From: Sisyra terminalis
Taxonomy: Eukaryota; Arthropoda; Insecta; Neuroptera; Sisyridae
Length of the DNA: 64,000 nucleotides
Reading direction: 5' to 3'
NCBI GenBank assembly: GCA_958496175.1
Contig: OY292276.1
Location: 14,402,001-14,466,000, forward strand
Positions within the stretch are counted from its first letter, which is position 1, and each line of letters opens with the position of its first letter. The position numbers were made by a program, and so were the translations under genes. The notes beneath the pieces are model-generated. The model did no database searches, was not told where the DNA came from, and saw only the letters and a list, made by a program, of their open reading frames with translations. Below are positions 1 through 12,545 of the stretch, one piece after another.

Positions 1-3000
1 GAATCTCAGGTTTTTTTTTATCGTACACCAGTCTTATATTGCTAGAAGCCATAACGGAATTGCGTGCAATTTAAACGTAAATACGCTCTTTTAATAAAAC
101 AATTTTCCACGTAATAAGTTGCGTAAAGAAAATGTTATTTTTTTTATTTTTCAAATTATTCAAACTGACCAAAAGTGTTTTTAGAGTGTAAACGTAAGAA
201 TTCAAAGATTTGAAATAATAAAAATAAATAAATAATTGGATACAAGTAAAGACGAAGATATATTTTCCTAGATTATACCAAAGTACCATTTGCACGTATT
301 GAACTTATGACCTTTAACTTTCCGAGTAAATATATTAGCTGGTAGTAATCCATCATGCTACAATTTCTCTATTTTTGAAAATAAATTTCAAACTGCAAGG
401 TGATGTATTTTTATTGAATTATGCTTAAAACAAGTTTAGTCGATATTAAATGAGCTTTGCAATGTTCTTCGGTTTCCTATTATCTTTCCAACTATTCTAT
501 GCATCTTACATTACGAGATCGATTTCGATGCAAAAATCACGTTTTTGTGAGGTTTTACGGTAGATTTCTGTAACGAGTACAAGCATACGTGGATGTAAGA
601 AGAGTTATCAAAAAAAAAGGGTTACTATTTGTTTTTCAATTTGGTTTGATCAATTTACTATATTACTAGTCTTCGTAAATTTATTTTTGATTAGTTTTCA
701 TCAGTGATTTATACTGGTATTACAGTTTCTATGTTTGTAGCGTCTTTTGATTCAAATTTTGAACTAAACTTGGATTGTAAAATTAGAATCAAGAACCACT
801 GATCTATAGAAAAATGAATATATATTTCTTTAAAATTCACAATAACAACTTCAGTATTTCGCAATGTTTAGATTAAAGTAAATGCATTTTTTGGAAATAA
901 AAATTAAAATTTATTCTCATTTCTACTGCCTTAAATACCCTAACTAATTTTTCTTTTATATCCCAATCATATTGCCTACAATTTTTCCTTCAAATTTTTA
1001 ATTTTTCTCTTACCTTCCTTCCACTAATCGCATTCCTTCATAATTCTCCTTATCCTTCTTATTTCTGTTTACGATATATTCGAACCATCTCAATCTTTCC
1101 GGTTAACTATTTTTCTAAGTCGGCCTCATCTTACCCATTTAATTTTTTTTTTGCTCTGTTTGGGTTTTTCATCTTCTTAATTTCATTTTTAAGAATCGTT
1201 CTGGCAGACCAAATCCTAGTATCAAATCAATAGATATGTGGTTTACAAATCATTCAAGCGATTTTCAAATTTAGAATGTTTCAGCGTTTATTCATTATCA
1301 AAAGAATAGTTTATAATTTGGAATAAAAATAAATCTAAATGTTTTAGATTGCAAACTCTACTTTGCAAATTTGGAAATCTATATCTATAAATATTTAGCG
1401 TCTGTATGTTTGTCTTTAATGCATTCCTAAACTGTTCAACCAATTTTGATGAAACTTGGAAGAGCTTTAGTTCGGACCACAGGAAAAGTTTTTTTTTTAC
1501 ATTTTCATTGACAATTGAATGAAATCAAAATGAGAAAGGAAACCTTAACAATCAGTTCGTTCAAATTTGTAGACAATGATAGTGTTTCACTCATACGTAT
1601 GAATTTATAATATGTGTTATCTGATTTTACTAACATACGTTTGCTTTTTATTATAATGATATTTAAAAATGATATTATTATGATATTTATTATTATGATC
1701 AAGTATAAGTTAGTATACGTATTTATTAATATACATGTTAATAAATAAGAAGACAATTCAGGTTGTTTAAGATTTGTAATTGTCTTCTTATTTAATAAAA
1801 GCTGAGATCTGAATTTTATCACCTATACATTTTAATAATTAAAAATGCGGCAAATCAATTTTGGGTGGTATGAAGTTCATCGAGTTCTCTAATTTTATAT
1901 ATAAAACTACAAAATTTTATTCTAAACCTTCGAAAATTGCTTTCATTTATTGTCTAAAACATATTAATTATTACTAACTAATATAATGGATGTCAACATA
2001 TTCGTACAATGACGAAAGTGGATGATTGCTTCCCATTATAAATCGGAACATTTTTGTTTTAGATAAATAAAGAATTAAGAAAGAAAACGACGTTTAAAAA
2101 ATATTCGGGCGAAAAATTATAACTTTCATATATAATTTTTTGATGCATAAATTCTCTTCCAATTCTGTATTTGAACCACGATACCCTGGTCTATGCAAAG
2201 ATGATTTTCCTTTTGTAATATTAAGTATTATATTTCCCATACTAGAGTTGGAAAAATATAAAACATAAACCTTTAAAAATTTATTAAAACTCATTACTTG
2301 TAATATTTCATAAGACTATAAATAATGTTTTCGTTTTGAATTTCAGCTTTAAAATCATATATTTCTAATTGACCAATAGAGAAAAACCAAAGTTCGATAG
2401 TTATGCCAACTTATAGAAAAATATTTACAAAGTTTTCGCTTTTAACAAAATTGAAAAATGAAATTTGCATTTTTTTTTTCATTTTCAAAAACTGCCATTG
2501 AAAACAGCAAAAATATTTCACAGATTGAGTAATTTATTTATCAAAAAAAAAAGAGAATATCGCGCTAATTGTTAGCAGTGCAGAACAAACATAATTAGTG
2601 CAAGAAACATTTACTTTTTCCAACATAGCTTTCATCACTTTTAGTTGCGAAAAAAAAATGAAATCTTCACGATTAACGGATGAATGGAAAATGATTAATT
2701 TATTATAGCACAGCAAAAAGATGCGTCACACAATAGACTAATGCAAGACTAATTATAAAGCATAAATTCCGCGCGGCACAAGCCTCAACAATTATTCTAC
2801 TTAATATATTCGCAAAGTTCACGTTCACTATGATTCTCTTGCAATGTTTGCTTCGTGGATGAAATAAATTATGTCTTGCAATATGCACAAATGTAACTGC
2901 ATTAATATTCGATCAATTAAATCTAATTATTACGCATTCAAGCGTACACCACAGGAAATAACACTAAATAGTGGCTCACATTTTCTATGACTATTAGACA

Positions 3001-4184
3001 CATCCCTTGATTCAAACCAATGCATCGGACAAACAACAATTACGTTACTGCAATTGGATGTTAGTCAATCAAAAGCACAGTTGTCGATCACACGGGCTTT
3101 AATTAATCTTCCGATAAAGAAATTGCGGTTTGATTCAATTAATTCATACCTGCTTTGCCAATCATAACGTTTTTTTTTCTTTTCTAAATATGAAGAATTT
3201 AATTACTAACTGTACGATAAGAGATTGTACCTAAGTTTTGTATTGAGACTTTTTTTTGAACTTTCTTCAATTTATTTTAATGTAGTCGGATATAAATTCA
3301 TTTATGTAGGTTGTGATTTTAAATAAAGCTTAAAGCAGCCTTATCAACATGCTTCGTTAATGTAGAAAATAGCACTGTTCGTGGTGCCGACCGACCACAT
3401 ATGACCATATGTTCAACGGCTCCACTCGTAACTTGCATTGTATACTATTTGTCGGTTCATGGTGCACGATGATTCTCCTGAAGAACATTGCTTCCGTGTT
3501 TGTTTACATTATGTTACAATTTAAATTATTAGCCTCACATAAGACTCGCGTAAAATCATCATAAATGTAATCATACAGAATAGCATTCATTTGCTAGCAA
3601 ATCCACCATTGCATCGATCCAATTTAATATCACACTCGGCTTGTCAATCAGGTTTGATTTTCTTTTCAATTTACAGTGAAATCTAAGCAGAAATCAAACA
3701 CAGTTTTTTGCGACTAATTAGCATTGTTTATAAACAGGCTGAGTCTTAAGCATTGTTTTTGAAACATTTCCATATTTCTCCGCGCAGCAAGAGCTCCGCA
3801 AATTGTAGATAATTAGAGAAGTTGATGATCAAAGGCAAACAAGTAAGTCTGTTTGATTGGGGTGGTGATAGCGGTTTTGCTGTAGACTGTGCAAATAGAA
3901 AGGATGGTGTCGATTTGAAGTGTCCTCTCAACACAACCTCCGCGCTTGATAATATACCAAGCTTGTCAATCCTTTCGCTACGCCAATTAATTGAAGTATT
4001 TACCTGCATATCGGCATAAAATTAATAGACGTGTTTCCATTAGCATTTATAAAGGTTTTGAAAATAATTAAATCAGATATTTTCAAGCAATTTTATCAAC
4101 TTTTTTAACTTCCAATCAGACTTTTTCGTTGGCTCTCTATAACTACCAAAAACTTTGAAAATTTGAGGGTCCATCAACCATAGT
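1..4184. other. Non-coding stretch, no gene recognised
   Basis: Very AT-rich DNA. Open frames here are short, low-complexity and show no domain. About 1395-1475 resembles a repeat common in insect genomes (a 'CTGTATGTTTGTC' run followed by 'CAACCAATTTTGATGAAA'), so it is probably an old transposon fragment. About 3385-3490 is richer in GC than its surroundings and may be a conserved regulatory block, but nothing proves that. I see nothing else I can name. Confidence 0.6.
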
Positions 4185-4194
4185 TCTGGAAATG

Positions 4195-4815
4195 GTATAA
4201 GGAATGTCGATGTCCTTGGATCAGGAACGTCGAAATTTGAGAACTGTTTTCGAATGGTTTCGATATTATTCCTGTACGTATTGTTCACTCGAATGCAATT
4301 TGTACGTAAATTTTGACATGTCAGAAATGAAGTAGCGACTGTTATTTTCAAATATGTATTTATATTGTATTATATAAAATCTGTAAAGTTAAATTTTCTA
4401 AATAAAGTTTACTTTGGCTCAAGTCCATTTCAGCACACCCACAATCTGGCAACGTTGCATTTTCGACTTTGTTTTGATTTAATTCGCGATTAAATTGGTC
4501 CATAATAAAAATTTACCCACAAAAGAGAGAATTATACCATATTAGAATTGAATTAACAAAAATATCGCGAATTAAATTAAAAACAAAATCGAAAATGCAA
4601 TGTTGGCAGATTGTGGGTGTGCTAAAATGAACTTGAGACGAAAATTTAATTTTATATATTACAATATAAATACATATTTGAAAATAAACGTCACTTCTTA
4701 ATTTCTGGCATGCCAAAGTTTACGTACAAATTGAATTTGAGTGAACAATACATACCCATTCGGAATAGTTTTTTTCAGTTCGGAATATCTCGACGTTCCT
4801 GATCCAAGCTTATAC
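4195..4815. mobile_element. Foldback MITE, Mutator-like by its target duplication, copy 1
   Basis: A 621-bp element that is close to one long imperfect palindrome. The left arm (GTATAAG... then CTTGGATCAGGAACGTCG) is matched by the reverse complement at the right end (CGACGTTCCTGATCCAAG, then CTTATAC). Internal arm blocks also mirror each other: TTTAATTCGCGAT near 4475-4490 against ATCGCGAATTAAA near 4565. A 10-bp direct repeat with one mismatch flanks it: TCTGGAAATG at 4185-4194 and TCTGGAAATA at 4816-4825. A second copy lies at 44728-45335 in the opposite orientation. Duplications of 9-10 bp are typical of Mutator-like elements. The left tip carries about 13 extra bases between GTATAAG and CTTGG. 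There is no coding capacity; short open frames inside are by-products. Confidence 0.75.
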
Positions 4816-4933
4816 TCTGGAAATAATAGTTTCTAGCTTCAACCAGAAGCTGACCGAAGCCAATGACTACGTCATCTTAAAATTAATTTTTATACATCCA
4901 AATTCAAATGGCTTTGTTTGTCTGTCCATTTAA

Positions 4934-5520
4934 AGTTTTTTATGAGAAAATCGCTAGTAATGAGAAAAAATTGAAATTAATACTGTAGATAGTGAACTAT
5001 TATAGATAGTGGCCCATAACACTGCAGATAGTGAGACATAACCCTACCGATATAACACTATAGGTAGCGAGTCATAACACTACAGATATAACACTATAGA
5101 TAGTGAGCCATATTACTATAAATTTCTTAGTCGATTTGGGGCCTATTACCGGAGTAAAAAAATCGTAAATTTACGTAATTTTGAACCATTTAACACAGGG
5201 TAAATAGAGAAAGTTATGCGTGAACACAATCAATTCGTGATGGCTTTTATCGTCGAAATGAACTTTATTTTGGAAAAATAGTGATACATTTTTTGAATTT
5301 TTTAAAATATTTCGCGTTGATCAACACAAAAAGCATCAACATTTGGAAGTTTTTAAGCAAAATATTTCAACTTAAAGATAAAAAATCGTGTCAATCCGTC
5401 AATTCAATCCGAGTTTATAAAAGCCTGATAGAAATATCTTGAATGCCTACTTATAAGTATAGAAAAACTCCTCATGCATAGAAAAATTCTCATATTTCCT
5501 CAATGCACTTCCAAACAACC
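4934..5520. mobile_element. TTAA-flanked non-autonomous transposon, copy 1 (expanded)
   Basis: A 587-bp element bounded by TTAA at 4930-4933 and 5521-5524. It is related along its length to 31632-32050: both share 'taatgagaaaaaatt' followed by 'aatactgtagatag' near the left end, 'cggagtaaaaaaatcgtaaa' (5153 onward) and 'aaagcctgatagaaatatct' (5420 onward). Its right tip ends AAACAACC like the other copy, but the left tip is eroded. TTAA target sites are characteristic of piggyBac-type transposons. The extra length compared with the other copy comes mainly from a short-period repeat at about 4985-5125. No transposase is present. Confidence 0.6.
4985..5125. repeat. Imperfect minisatellite inside the TTAA element
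   Basis: Degenerate units built on 'CACTATAGATAGTGAG' and 'CATAACACTAC/GCAGATA' recur about five times. The homologous element at 31632-32050 has only one such block (ACTGTAGATAGTCAACTATT) in the same place, so the units look like a local expansion within this copy. Confidence 0.6.
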
Positions 5521-5693
5521 TTAAGGCTCGATCAATTGATATCTTCTAGCACGATTTGAGTATCAAGTACTTCAGGTCAATCAAATACCTCGAAATTTTA
5601 TATTACGCCTGTAGTTTGTTGATTTTTCCAAATTTGCAATTGCAACATTTACATTTTCTTGAAGAAATTAAAAAGTCCACAAAACGTAGCAAA

Positions 5694-6094
5694 GGGTTAA
5701 ACCGGATCACTATGGCGAGTTGGCTCTCAAATGGGAACCTATACCAATACTTATATCAAAATATCGACTTGATGTACTATAATTGCCCCATTGGAAATCA
5801 TACAGTAGGATGATGTCCTAATGCAATAGCTATTATTTTTCATATGGATGATTTTCATCCAGAATTCTACGTTCTGCTAAGTATTAACTTAATTAACTAT
5901 TAATTTGATAAATTAATATCACATAACTAAATTATTTGAGATTCAAAGTATTCCAATTGTAAGTAATTATAACAGTGACGATAATTATTATATTTTCTAA
6001 AATGCTTTTGTACATCAAGTCGACCTTTTAACATAATTATCGATATAGATTTTCATTTGGAGGCCAAATCGCCACAGTGATCCGGCTTAGTCCT
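5694..6094. mobile_element. Foldback element with about 85-bp inverted ends
   Basis: The left arm runs from about 5694 (AGGGTTAAACCGGATCACT) to 5777 (TCGACTTGATGTAC). It is mirrored by 6010-6094, which begins GTACATCAAGTCGA and ends AGTGATCCGGCTTAGTCCT. The arms pair along most of their length with scattered mismatches and small gaps; the loop is about 230 bp of plain AT-rich DNA. A related but diverged left arm occurs at 37810-37925. I find no clear target duplication, so the ends are approximate. No coding capacity. Confidence 0.6.
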
Positions 6095-6136
6095 CCAGAA
6101 ATAGATTGACCTGTGTATCAATCTAAATTTCTGAGG
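6092..6136. other. Short hairpin next to the foldback element
   Basis: CCTCCAGAAATAGATTGA at 6092-6109 can pair with TCAATCTAAATTTCTGAGG at 6118-6136 across an 8-base loop, with small bulges. It is too short for a typical insect microRNA precursor and may simply be part of a decayed repeat. Confidence 0.3.
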
Positions 6137-8180
6137 TAGATTCTGTCTTCCATTATTCATTAAAAATGAAATAATCGAAATTTTAAAATTGTAGCTTCAG
6201 TTACCCTAGAGTTACAAATAACAATATTACAATAATAGTTCTAGAAAAAGAGCACTAAAAGTAAACTAGAACTATAAATTTAACATAGAATTTGTTAGAT
6301 TTTTTTTTCAATCAATAACTGTTTCTAAATGAAACAATAGTGGTTTCTGCATTTACATTGAAGATTTGTTAAAGAACTTTTTTAAATTTATTTTTTATAT
6401 TAAAATAATATCCATTTAATTTTACCTTAATTAAAAAGTTCTAATTCATTACTATTGGACAAAAATTTAGATATGATTAGTCCTTTGATATAACATTAGT
6501 TTAAGGTAGGTGTCGTACCAAATGAAACAAAAAGTTATTAATTATTTCTTAAAGTTTATATAAAATAGTAAAACAATTTAGTTAAATTAAAATTAACAAG
6601 AAGCCTAAAGTAAGCTATTGAATACATTAGCGATGCACTTAAACTGTGCTCTCTAACGCATTCTACGTTAATTATAATTTTGCTGTAAGCTGAATAATTA
6701 CACTTACAATATACCCGACTATAATTTATATAATAGAGGCCTAATTAATCAATATTACACTAATTGTTATATGCAATCATTTTCTAATTTTTCCCTGTGG
6801 ATAGGTTTTAACCTTTCATGTACATAAGTAATATATTAAAAAAACATTACCAAAATCAATTTTCAATTAATTAAATTGTGAAATGAAAAAAATATGATTA
6901 AAAATGATTCCATTGCTTCCGGTATCGTTTGGTTTGACTTCAACGAGGTGTTTGTAACCGTTTTATTGTTACACAAAATGTTATACTATTACTTTATTTT
7001 ACACAAATTACGTTTATTAAATGGTCTTCAATTGAAAAATCCATATTGTATTATTATTGAATTTTGTCGGCGCTTTTATAACAAAACGTGTCCGAATTGA
7101 AAAGAATTGCAAATTGTTATTCTCGCGGAATTTCATGGATTTATTATAAATGTAAAAGTAAAAACTTAACTTTTTATACGATTAACAGTTAACAACAAAG
7201 TATTTCACTTACTTGATTTAAAAAATTTAAAAGAATATCTGTTTTTGTCTGTATGGCGTAGTAAAACTGAATGAACAAAATGAAAAAAATTCTTTGAAAA
7301 ATCTGCAAAATGAATTGAATGAGTCGTTTAATTTGCTTTCATTTGAAATCATGTAATAGGTACATACCCTTTTGATAAAAACGACACAAAAGTATTTTTA
7401 AATTACGTCTTTTTTAGTTTTAAAAAAATATATTTTTCGACTGGGAATTCAAGTTGAAAAAATAAATTGAAACCATCCAATGCTATTGACTTCAAAATTA
7501 CATACGCATCCAAATAAATTTGAATTTTATGGATAAAATCAATAAAAAGTTGAAAAATCCCAAAGCAAGAATGCCTCTCAGATAATTAAAACGAAAACGA
7601 GGCCAATTAATTACGTCTTGGCGAAGATCAAACAAAATTTAAAAATGCAATAATACGTCATGCATAACGAGCATATACCAATCGAGCTAACGTAGCAATT
7701 CTTTTTCATTTTAATTTAAATCCTTATCGGAAAATAATTAAAAAGAAGTATAAAATCAATACACATATAAAACTTTTATAATTTAGATGCACCCATTTAA
7801 CGATTAACTGAGTTATAAATTGGCGAATATATTTTTATTGGAAAACTTTTCGCGACTATTATCTTAAGCGTGGAGTCATAAAAATAGTAAAATTAATCAA
7901 AACTGTAATGGATCGAAGGTATTTTATTGTATTTTCACAGTTTTGGTATAAAAAATATTATTTCGATACCCAATAGTTTTTAAAGTTATCGTTAAGGGCA
8001 GTTTAATTTAATCGTTTTATTGTTGATAGATATATGATGTTTGTGTAGAGGAAACGATTTGTAATTAAATTAATGGTTAATTTCAACAATAATGGTTAAT
8101 TCCAGCAGTTGCAGTCCAACCCTGATTTAATTATAAGTAACAAATTTTTCCCACATTTATTTTTAAATAATATTATTTAA
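6137..8180. other. Non-coding stretch, nothing recognised
   Basis: Uniformly AT-rich sequence with no supported exon, RNA gene or repeat boundary. The short open frame at 6894-7100 has no domain, signal peptide or coding-like composition, and I do not treat it as a gene. Confidence 0.5.
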
Positions 8181-8421
8181 TTTGTAGCAGGAAAGTGGAC
8201 ATGAAAGAATGTAAATTATAAATTAAATTATAATCTATATTGCTGTATATGAGATGTACATTATGTACTTTATATTAAGAAACCTGATGAAGGCCAAATA
8301 AAAGACCGAAAGGTTGCAGACTTAATTATAAGTATATGGATTTGCATCCTTTCATGTCCACTTTCCTGCTAAAAAAATATAATATTATGTAAAGTATGGA
8401 CACAACAAATTTTTCGATTTA
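8181..8421 (+). mobile_element. Palindromic repeat with hammerhead-like core, copy A
   Basis: The arms 'TAGCAGGAAAGTGGACATGA' (8185 onward) and 'TCATGTCCACTTTCCTGCTA' (ending about 8371) form inverted ends. Beyond the right arm the sequence keeps matching the reverse complement of 40124-40170, so the repeat extends to about 8421. Inside, CTGATGA at 8284-8290 is followed by a possible short stem (GGCC...GACC) and GAAA at 8308-8311. That is the order of the hammerhead ribozyme core, but stems I and III are not convincing. The second copy, at 40127-40439, is better preserved. Confidence 0.55.
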
Positions 8422-10896
8422 TTTTTTAAATTTTTCACTTTCCGAAACTATATCTACAGTCAAAACTTTCTCTTGGCACTGAAATGACAACAGAAGTTAA
8501 AAATTTACATTGAACTAAGGAAACTCAGAAAATGGTATCCGCTTAAGGAAAAAAGTAAAATTGAATATTAATTTAAAATAATACAGATTTCCCTTATAAC
8601 TTTTAGATGATTATCATAAAATTTTCAGATTTCACGTGCTTTCCCGAATTTTTCCAACGTTAAGTAAGAATACGAGGATTATTCGCAATTTTGAATATCG
8701 GATCCAACAATACGTACACTACCCCTCCTATTTTCAAAAGTAACATAATAAAACTTGAATGTAAAATATTTTTTGACCAAAACACGGAATTTTAAATGTT
8801 TTTGATAAATGAAACCTTAAAAATCAGCATTCTAATCATTTTGTTTAATAAAGAAAATTCCCATAAGAATTGGTCCACATTTTTCAGGTCAATCAATTAA
8901 TTTCCAAGGCGACGTTTCGTCAACTACTTGCCAACTTCTTTGGCTAAATCTGAAAATTATGGACAAATGACACATTGTAACAACCATACAACAATATCTG
9001 TACTTAATTGCATTTTTAAATAATCTCTTACCACATTTTTTTTTTAAATTCTAATTCAAAAACAAATCATTCGATGGTTTTGCGTTTGTAAGCGTTTTTA
9101 TAATTTGTTTCTTCATACTATAAAGTTGATAAACCTCCAGATTCCAATTTCAAATATTTTTAATTGCATGCAAAATTCAGATTTTTATACAGTTTAATTT
9201 TTACTGAAACTTCACCATTTCATTGGGTTTTAGATTTTTTACAATTGTGGTCCATAATCCTAACAGGCGTATTAGGTTGTGTATCCATCCAGAAAAATGG
9301 TATATTTCCAATAAATTATCATTTTACTTGATCTATATTTCTAAATCATTATAATTTTATTTCAATTTAGGTCTTGCCATAACTTTTTAATGTTGATTTA
9401 ATACTCTCTTATTTTACAAGTAAAAGTATATTAAATTATATTTACTTTTTAAGGATTTTTTTAGAAATTTATGAAAACTATTGGTCTCATTATATGTTCT
9501 ATAATTTTCGGATTTCATTAATAAGTAATTTACCCAAATAACTCCGACAACATCTAAAATGTTGTCTTAATAAATGCTGAAATTTTCTCACAGATTTTTT
9601 ACTTCGCTAATTGCTACTTCCAATAAGAATATGCTGTTTAAAAGAATCAAAAATAAATTAACAGTATAATTAAAGCTAATATCTAAATCTATCATCCCAC
9701 AATGAAGATGTTTAATAAAATATCTTAATTACAAGCAATTTTCGTGTTAATATAATCGATCGCTTTTTCAACTATTGTAAGTGGACAGAAATGATTTTAT
9801 AATTGAACCAATTGATATTAGACGTTCAGATTACAATATAAGTGTTTGAAAATGTATGGACTTATTTACCCTTGTCAGATAAACGTGTTAATAATATTTA
9901 TTTCTACTTATTTAATGTAAGAGGCGTGTAAACCTAAGTCATGTTCCACTATCTATATTCCATGGCTTGTTGCATTTCGCGACCAATTACGCTCGTTAAC
10001 AAATAGCAAGTTCAAACGTTTCACTAGATTTACCTAAGCTTGTTTTCCTAAGTGAAGCCAATAACAATATTATTGTATTTACAATATGAACTAAAACAAA
10101 GAGTCCATTGTAGATTTTGCATGAGTAAATCAAATGCAAGTGATTTATATAGACAGAGCCAAGATTTGGTCTTTACAAACTTCCACTGAGATCATAGCCC
10201 ATCTATGCATAATAATAATTTACCTATCTAAAGCACCTTATCTGAAATTATAGAGAGCCGACTTCCAGATAACGTAAACACTTGCATTTGCAATCTGCAT
10301 CATAAACTGTGATTTATTTTATAATTTCAAAACTATTTTTTTTTAATGTCTCAAGCGTTTTAATTGTCCGTTATATCTTTGTAAAATTGACTTCCTTTTT
10401 CATGTCTTTCATAATGTTTACGACAAGTGAAATGTAACAAATTTAAAATCGTTCTTAAACGTCTTTATAATTATACATTGTTAATATTTCATCAATTGTA
10501 ATTAAGAACCGTAAGATAAAATCTTTAATAATATAACGAATTTATTATTGCATGATAAATAATCACACCCAATTATGACAGATGCATTTTTGGTTGGGTG
10601 ATTTATACCTAAATGGCATTTGACTTATTTTACTGGTAACAAATAAATAAAAATAACGGGATTTGATTTTCTAGTATCAAATAAAAGCCCAAGAAATATC
10701 GTTGTAACAAATCTACGTTTTCCACGCAACTATAAAAATTCAATATTTGTGTATATTTTTGCGTACACAAATTATATAATTCTTAAGTCATGCGCGGAAA
10801 AATAAACTTTAACATTAATTAGCCCATTTTTTTTTATTTGCCCAAAAATAATACACCCTTCTCAAGGTTTTCCTTGAAAATCTTACTAAAATAACA
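8422..10896. other. Non-coding stretch, nothing recognised
   Basis: AT-rich intronic or intergenic DNA. A small hairpin (AATCACACCCAA ... TTGGGTGATT, 10561-10602) is the only structure that stands out. About 9930-10010 is slightly richer in GC, without a recognisable feature. Confidence 0.5.
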
Positions 10897-10904
10897 ATGT
10901 ATAT

Positions 10905-11370
10905 TAGACTGATTCAAAAAGAAAATAATGATTTTTTTTCTTTTTTTTTTCTTAATTATATCGAAAATATTGTTGGGAATGACAAAAAAAATCCTGTGAA
11001 AGTTTAAGCTCTTAATATTAATATTAAGAGGTGCCGCATCGCAAATTTCGATTTTCCATTTAAATAACATGGGAACAATATTCTCTTGCACTTTGGAATT
11101 TTATAGCTCACGTTGGTGACAATATTTCGGAATGACCAAGGTATATTCTTGTAGAAAATTGAATGATCTACAAAAAAGGTCTCGTACAAGTATTTGATAT
11201 ATTTATTTCTTCAAAAGTTATTCGAAGTCAAAGTTGAACTAAAGAGAAATTTTAATATTTTTTCAATTTTTTGACGCAACCATCAATTTTATGAGAAAAT
11301 TTTATAGGACATTTTTTGTAAAACACTTTTTTTTCTACAACTATAACTTCATTTTTTTTGAATCAGTCTA
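10905..11370. mobile_element. hAT-like non-autonomous element with 8-bp duplication
   Basis: A 466-bp element with inverted ends TAGACTGATTCAAAAA (10905 onward) and TTTTTTGAATCAGTCTA (ending at 11370). It is flanked by a perfect 8-bp direct repeat, ATGTATAT, at 10897-10904 and 11371-11378. Duplications of 8 bp are typical of hAT and P elements. The terminal sequence does not settle the choice, but hAT is the commoner explanation. The inside is non-coding; two short minus-strand open frames here are incidental. Confidence 0.65.
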
Positions 11371-11378
11371 ATGTATAT

Positions 11379-12232
11379 ACTTTAAAATTCATGCAAAGAT
11401 TCATACTTCACATTTTTGAGAAGCAGACCTAAATCTGAACTATAAAATCTGTGATATTCCTCCAATTCTCATTTTAAATTTTGGAGGCTTTTCTATTAAA
11501 ATTCCTTTAGATTACGCACTAGAAAAACTATTGCTTCCTTATTATTAAATATTATTAATAATTATTATTAAATTATTAAAGATTGATATTTTTTAGTTCA
11601 TGATGATCACTCCTTGCCTTAAACTACACATCTAGCACAGGACAGGGAAACATAGAAGATACCAAACCCATAGGGTTGGAAGAACAGAAATTCAAAGAAG
11701 GGCAAAAGTTCATAGTCCTAAAGAGCTGAGGCGCTATCAAATCAAAAATTAGTGATAATTTCCTTCCCATTGAATCTTTGGGTTTTCATCCCTTTTTTTC
11801 GCTCTTCTCGATAGTATATCGAAAAGTTTTGTATTGCCGTTTTTATATTAAGCAAAATATCCTTTTTTTTCCCTTAAATGGAAAATTTCATCATTTATAG
11901 CAACTCAACGTCTGTGTATAAAATTCTAACGTAAACTTCGATTTGACAAAAAAAATCTCCTGGTAAAGATGTTCCTGGAATTTGATTGAATTGCTTTAAA
12001 TCTCCCTCAATTGTTCCTACCCTTGTTATTTTCATGCAACCCCAAATACTTTAAAGATTATACTTGTTTAATCACTAGTCAGTTAAGGGTAAGACTACCA
12101 CTTGCATTGTCTTAAAAGAAAATCATTGACCTAACTTATAGAAAGTAGAATAAAGGCATTTCAGAAAAGACTTTTTAAATAAATACGCAAAAAATATTGT
12201 ATAATCTATGTGTTGAATCTCATCGATATTAG
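11379..12232. other. Non-coding stretch, nothing recognised
   Basis: No exon, RNA gene or repeat boundary was recognised. About 11635-11740 is less AT-rich than its surroundings, but its frames are broken by stops. Confidence 0.45.
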
Positions 12233-12545
12233 TTTAATATTAGTTGGGTATTTCTCAGGAACTTGAATAGTTAAATACGGGATAGTTTGATGTTGAGTTT
12301 CCAAATTTCGCAATGTTTCGTTGATATATTTTTCAACTTCTTGAAGCAATATCTAAAGTTGACATCGTCGTTGAAACATTCTGGTTTTGCCTGTTGATGG
12401 ATAACACAAGATCGGATAACTAAATTAAATATGAATCACAATACTATTTTTTCATTCCTGCTGTAGCCAGTTACGTAATCTTTCGCTTAAAAACGGCAAA
12501 TGGATTCCATATACAAGTTCTTGAAAAATACTCAACTGATATTTA
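12233..12545. repeat. Possible foldback element, imperfect 35-bp ends
   Basis: AATATTAGTTGGGTATTTC followed by AGGAACTTGAATA (about 12236-12270) is matched, with about six mismatches, by the reverse complement of ACAAGTTCTTGAAAAATACTC (12511 onward) running through CAACTGATATT. The sequence between has no coding content. No target duplication was found, so this may be a decayed MITE or a chance inverted repeat. Confidence 0.35.

Noticed and set aside
791..801. AAGAACCACTG as a hAT end (partner CAGTGATTTATA near 704)
   Set aside because: Flanking 8-bp sequences do not match and the partner end is poor.
1505..1822. 105-residue Ile/Leu-rich minus-strand open frame resembling a membrane protein
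   Set aside because: The hydrophobicity comes from AT-rich, repeat-like sequence (ATTATTATGATATTT runs); no start context, homologous domain or coding-like composition.
4073..4351. Open frames at 4073-4351, 4513-4716 and 44698-44943 with shared peptides
   Set aside because: They run through the arms of the foldback element and its flanks; palindromic repeats produce such frames without coding.
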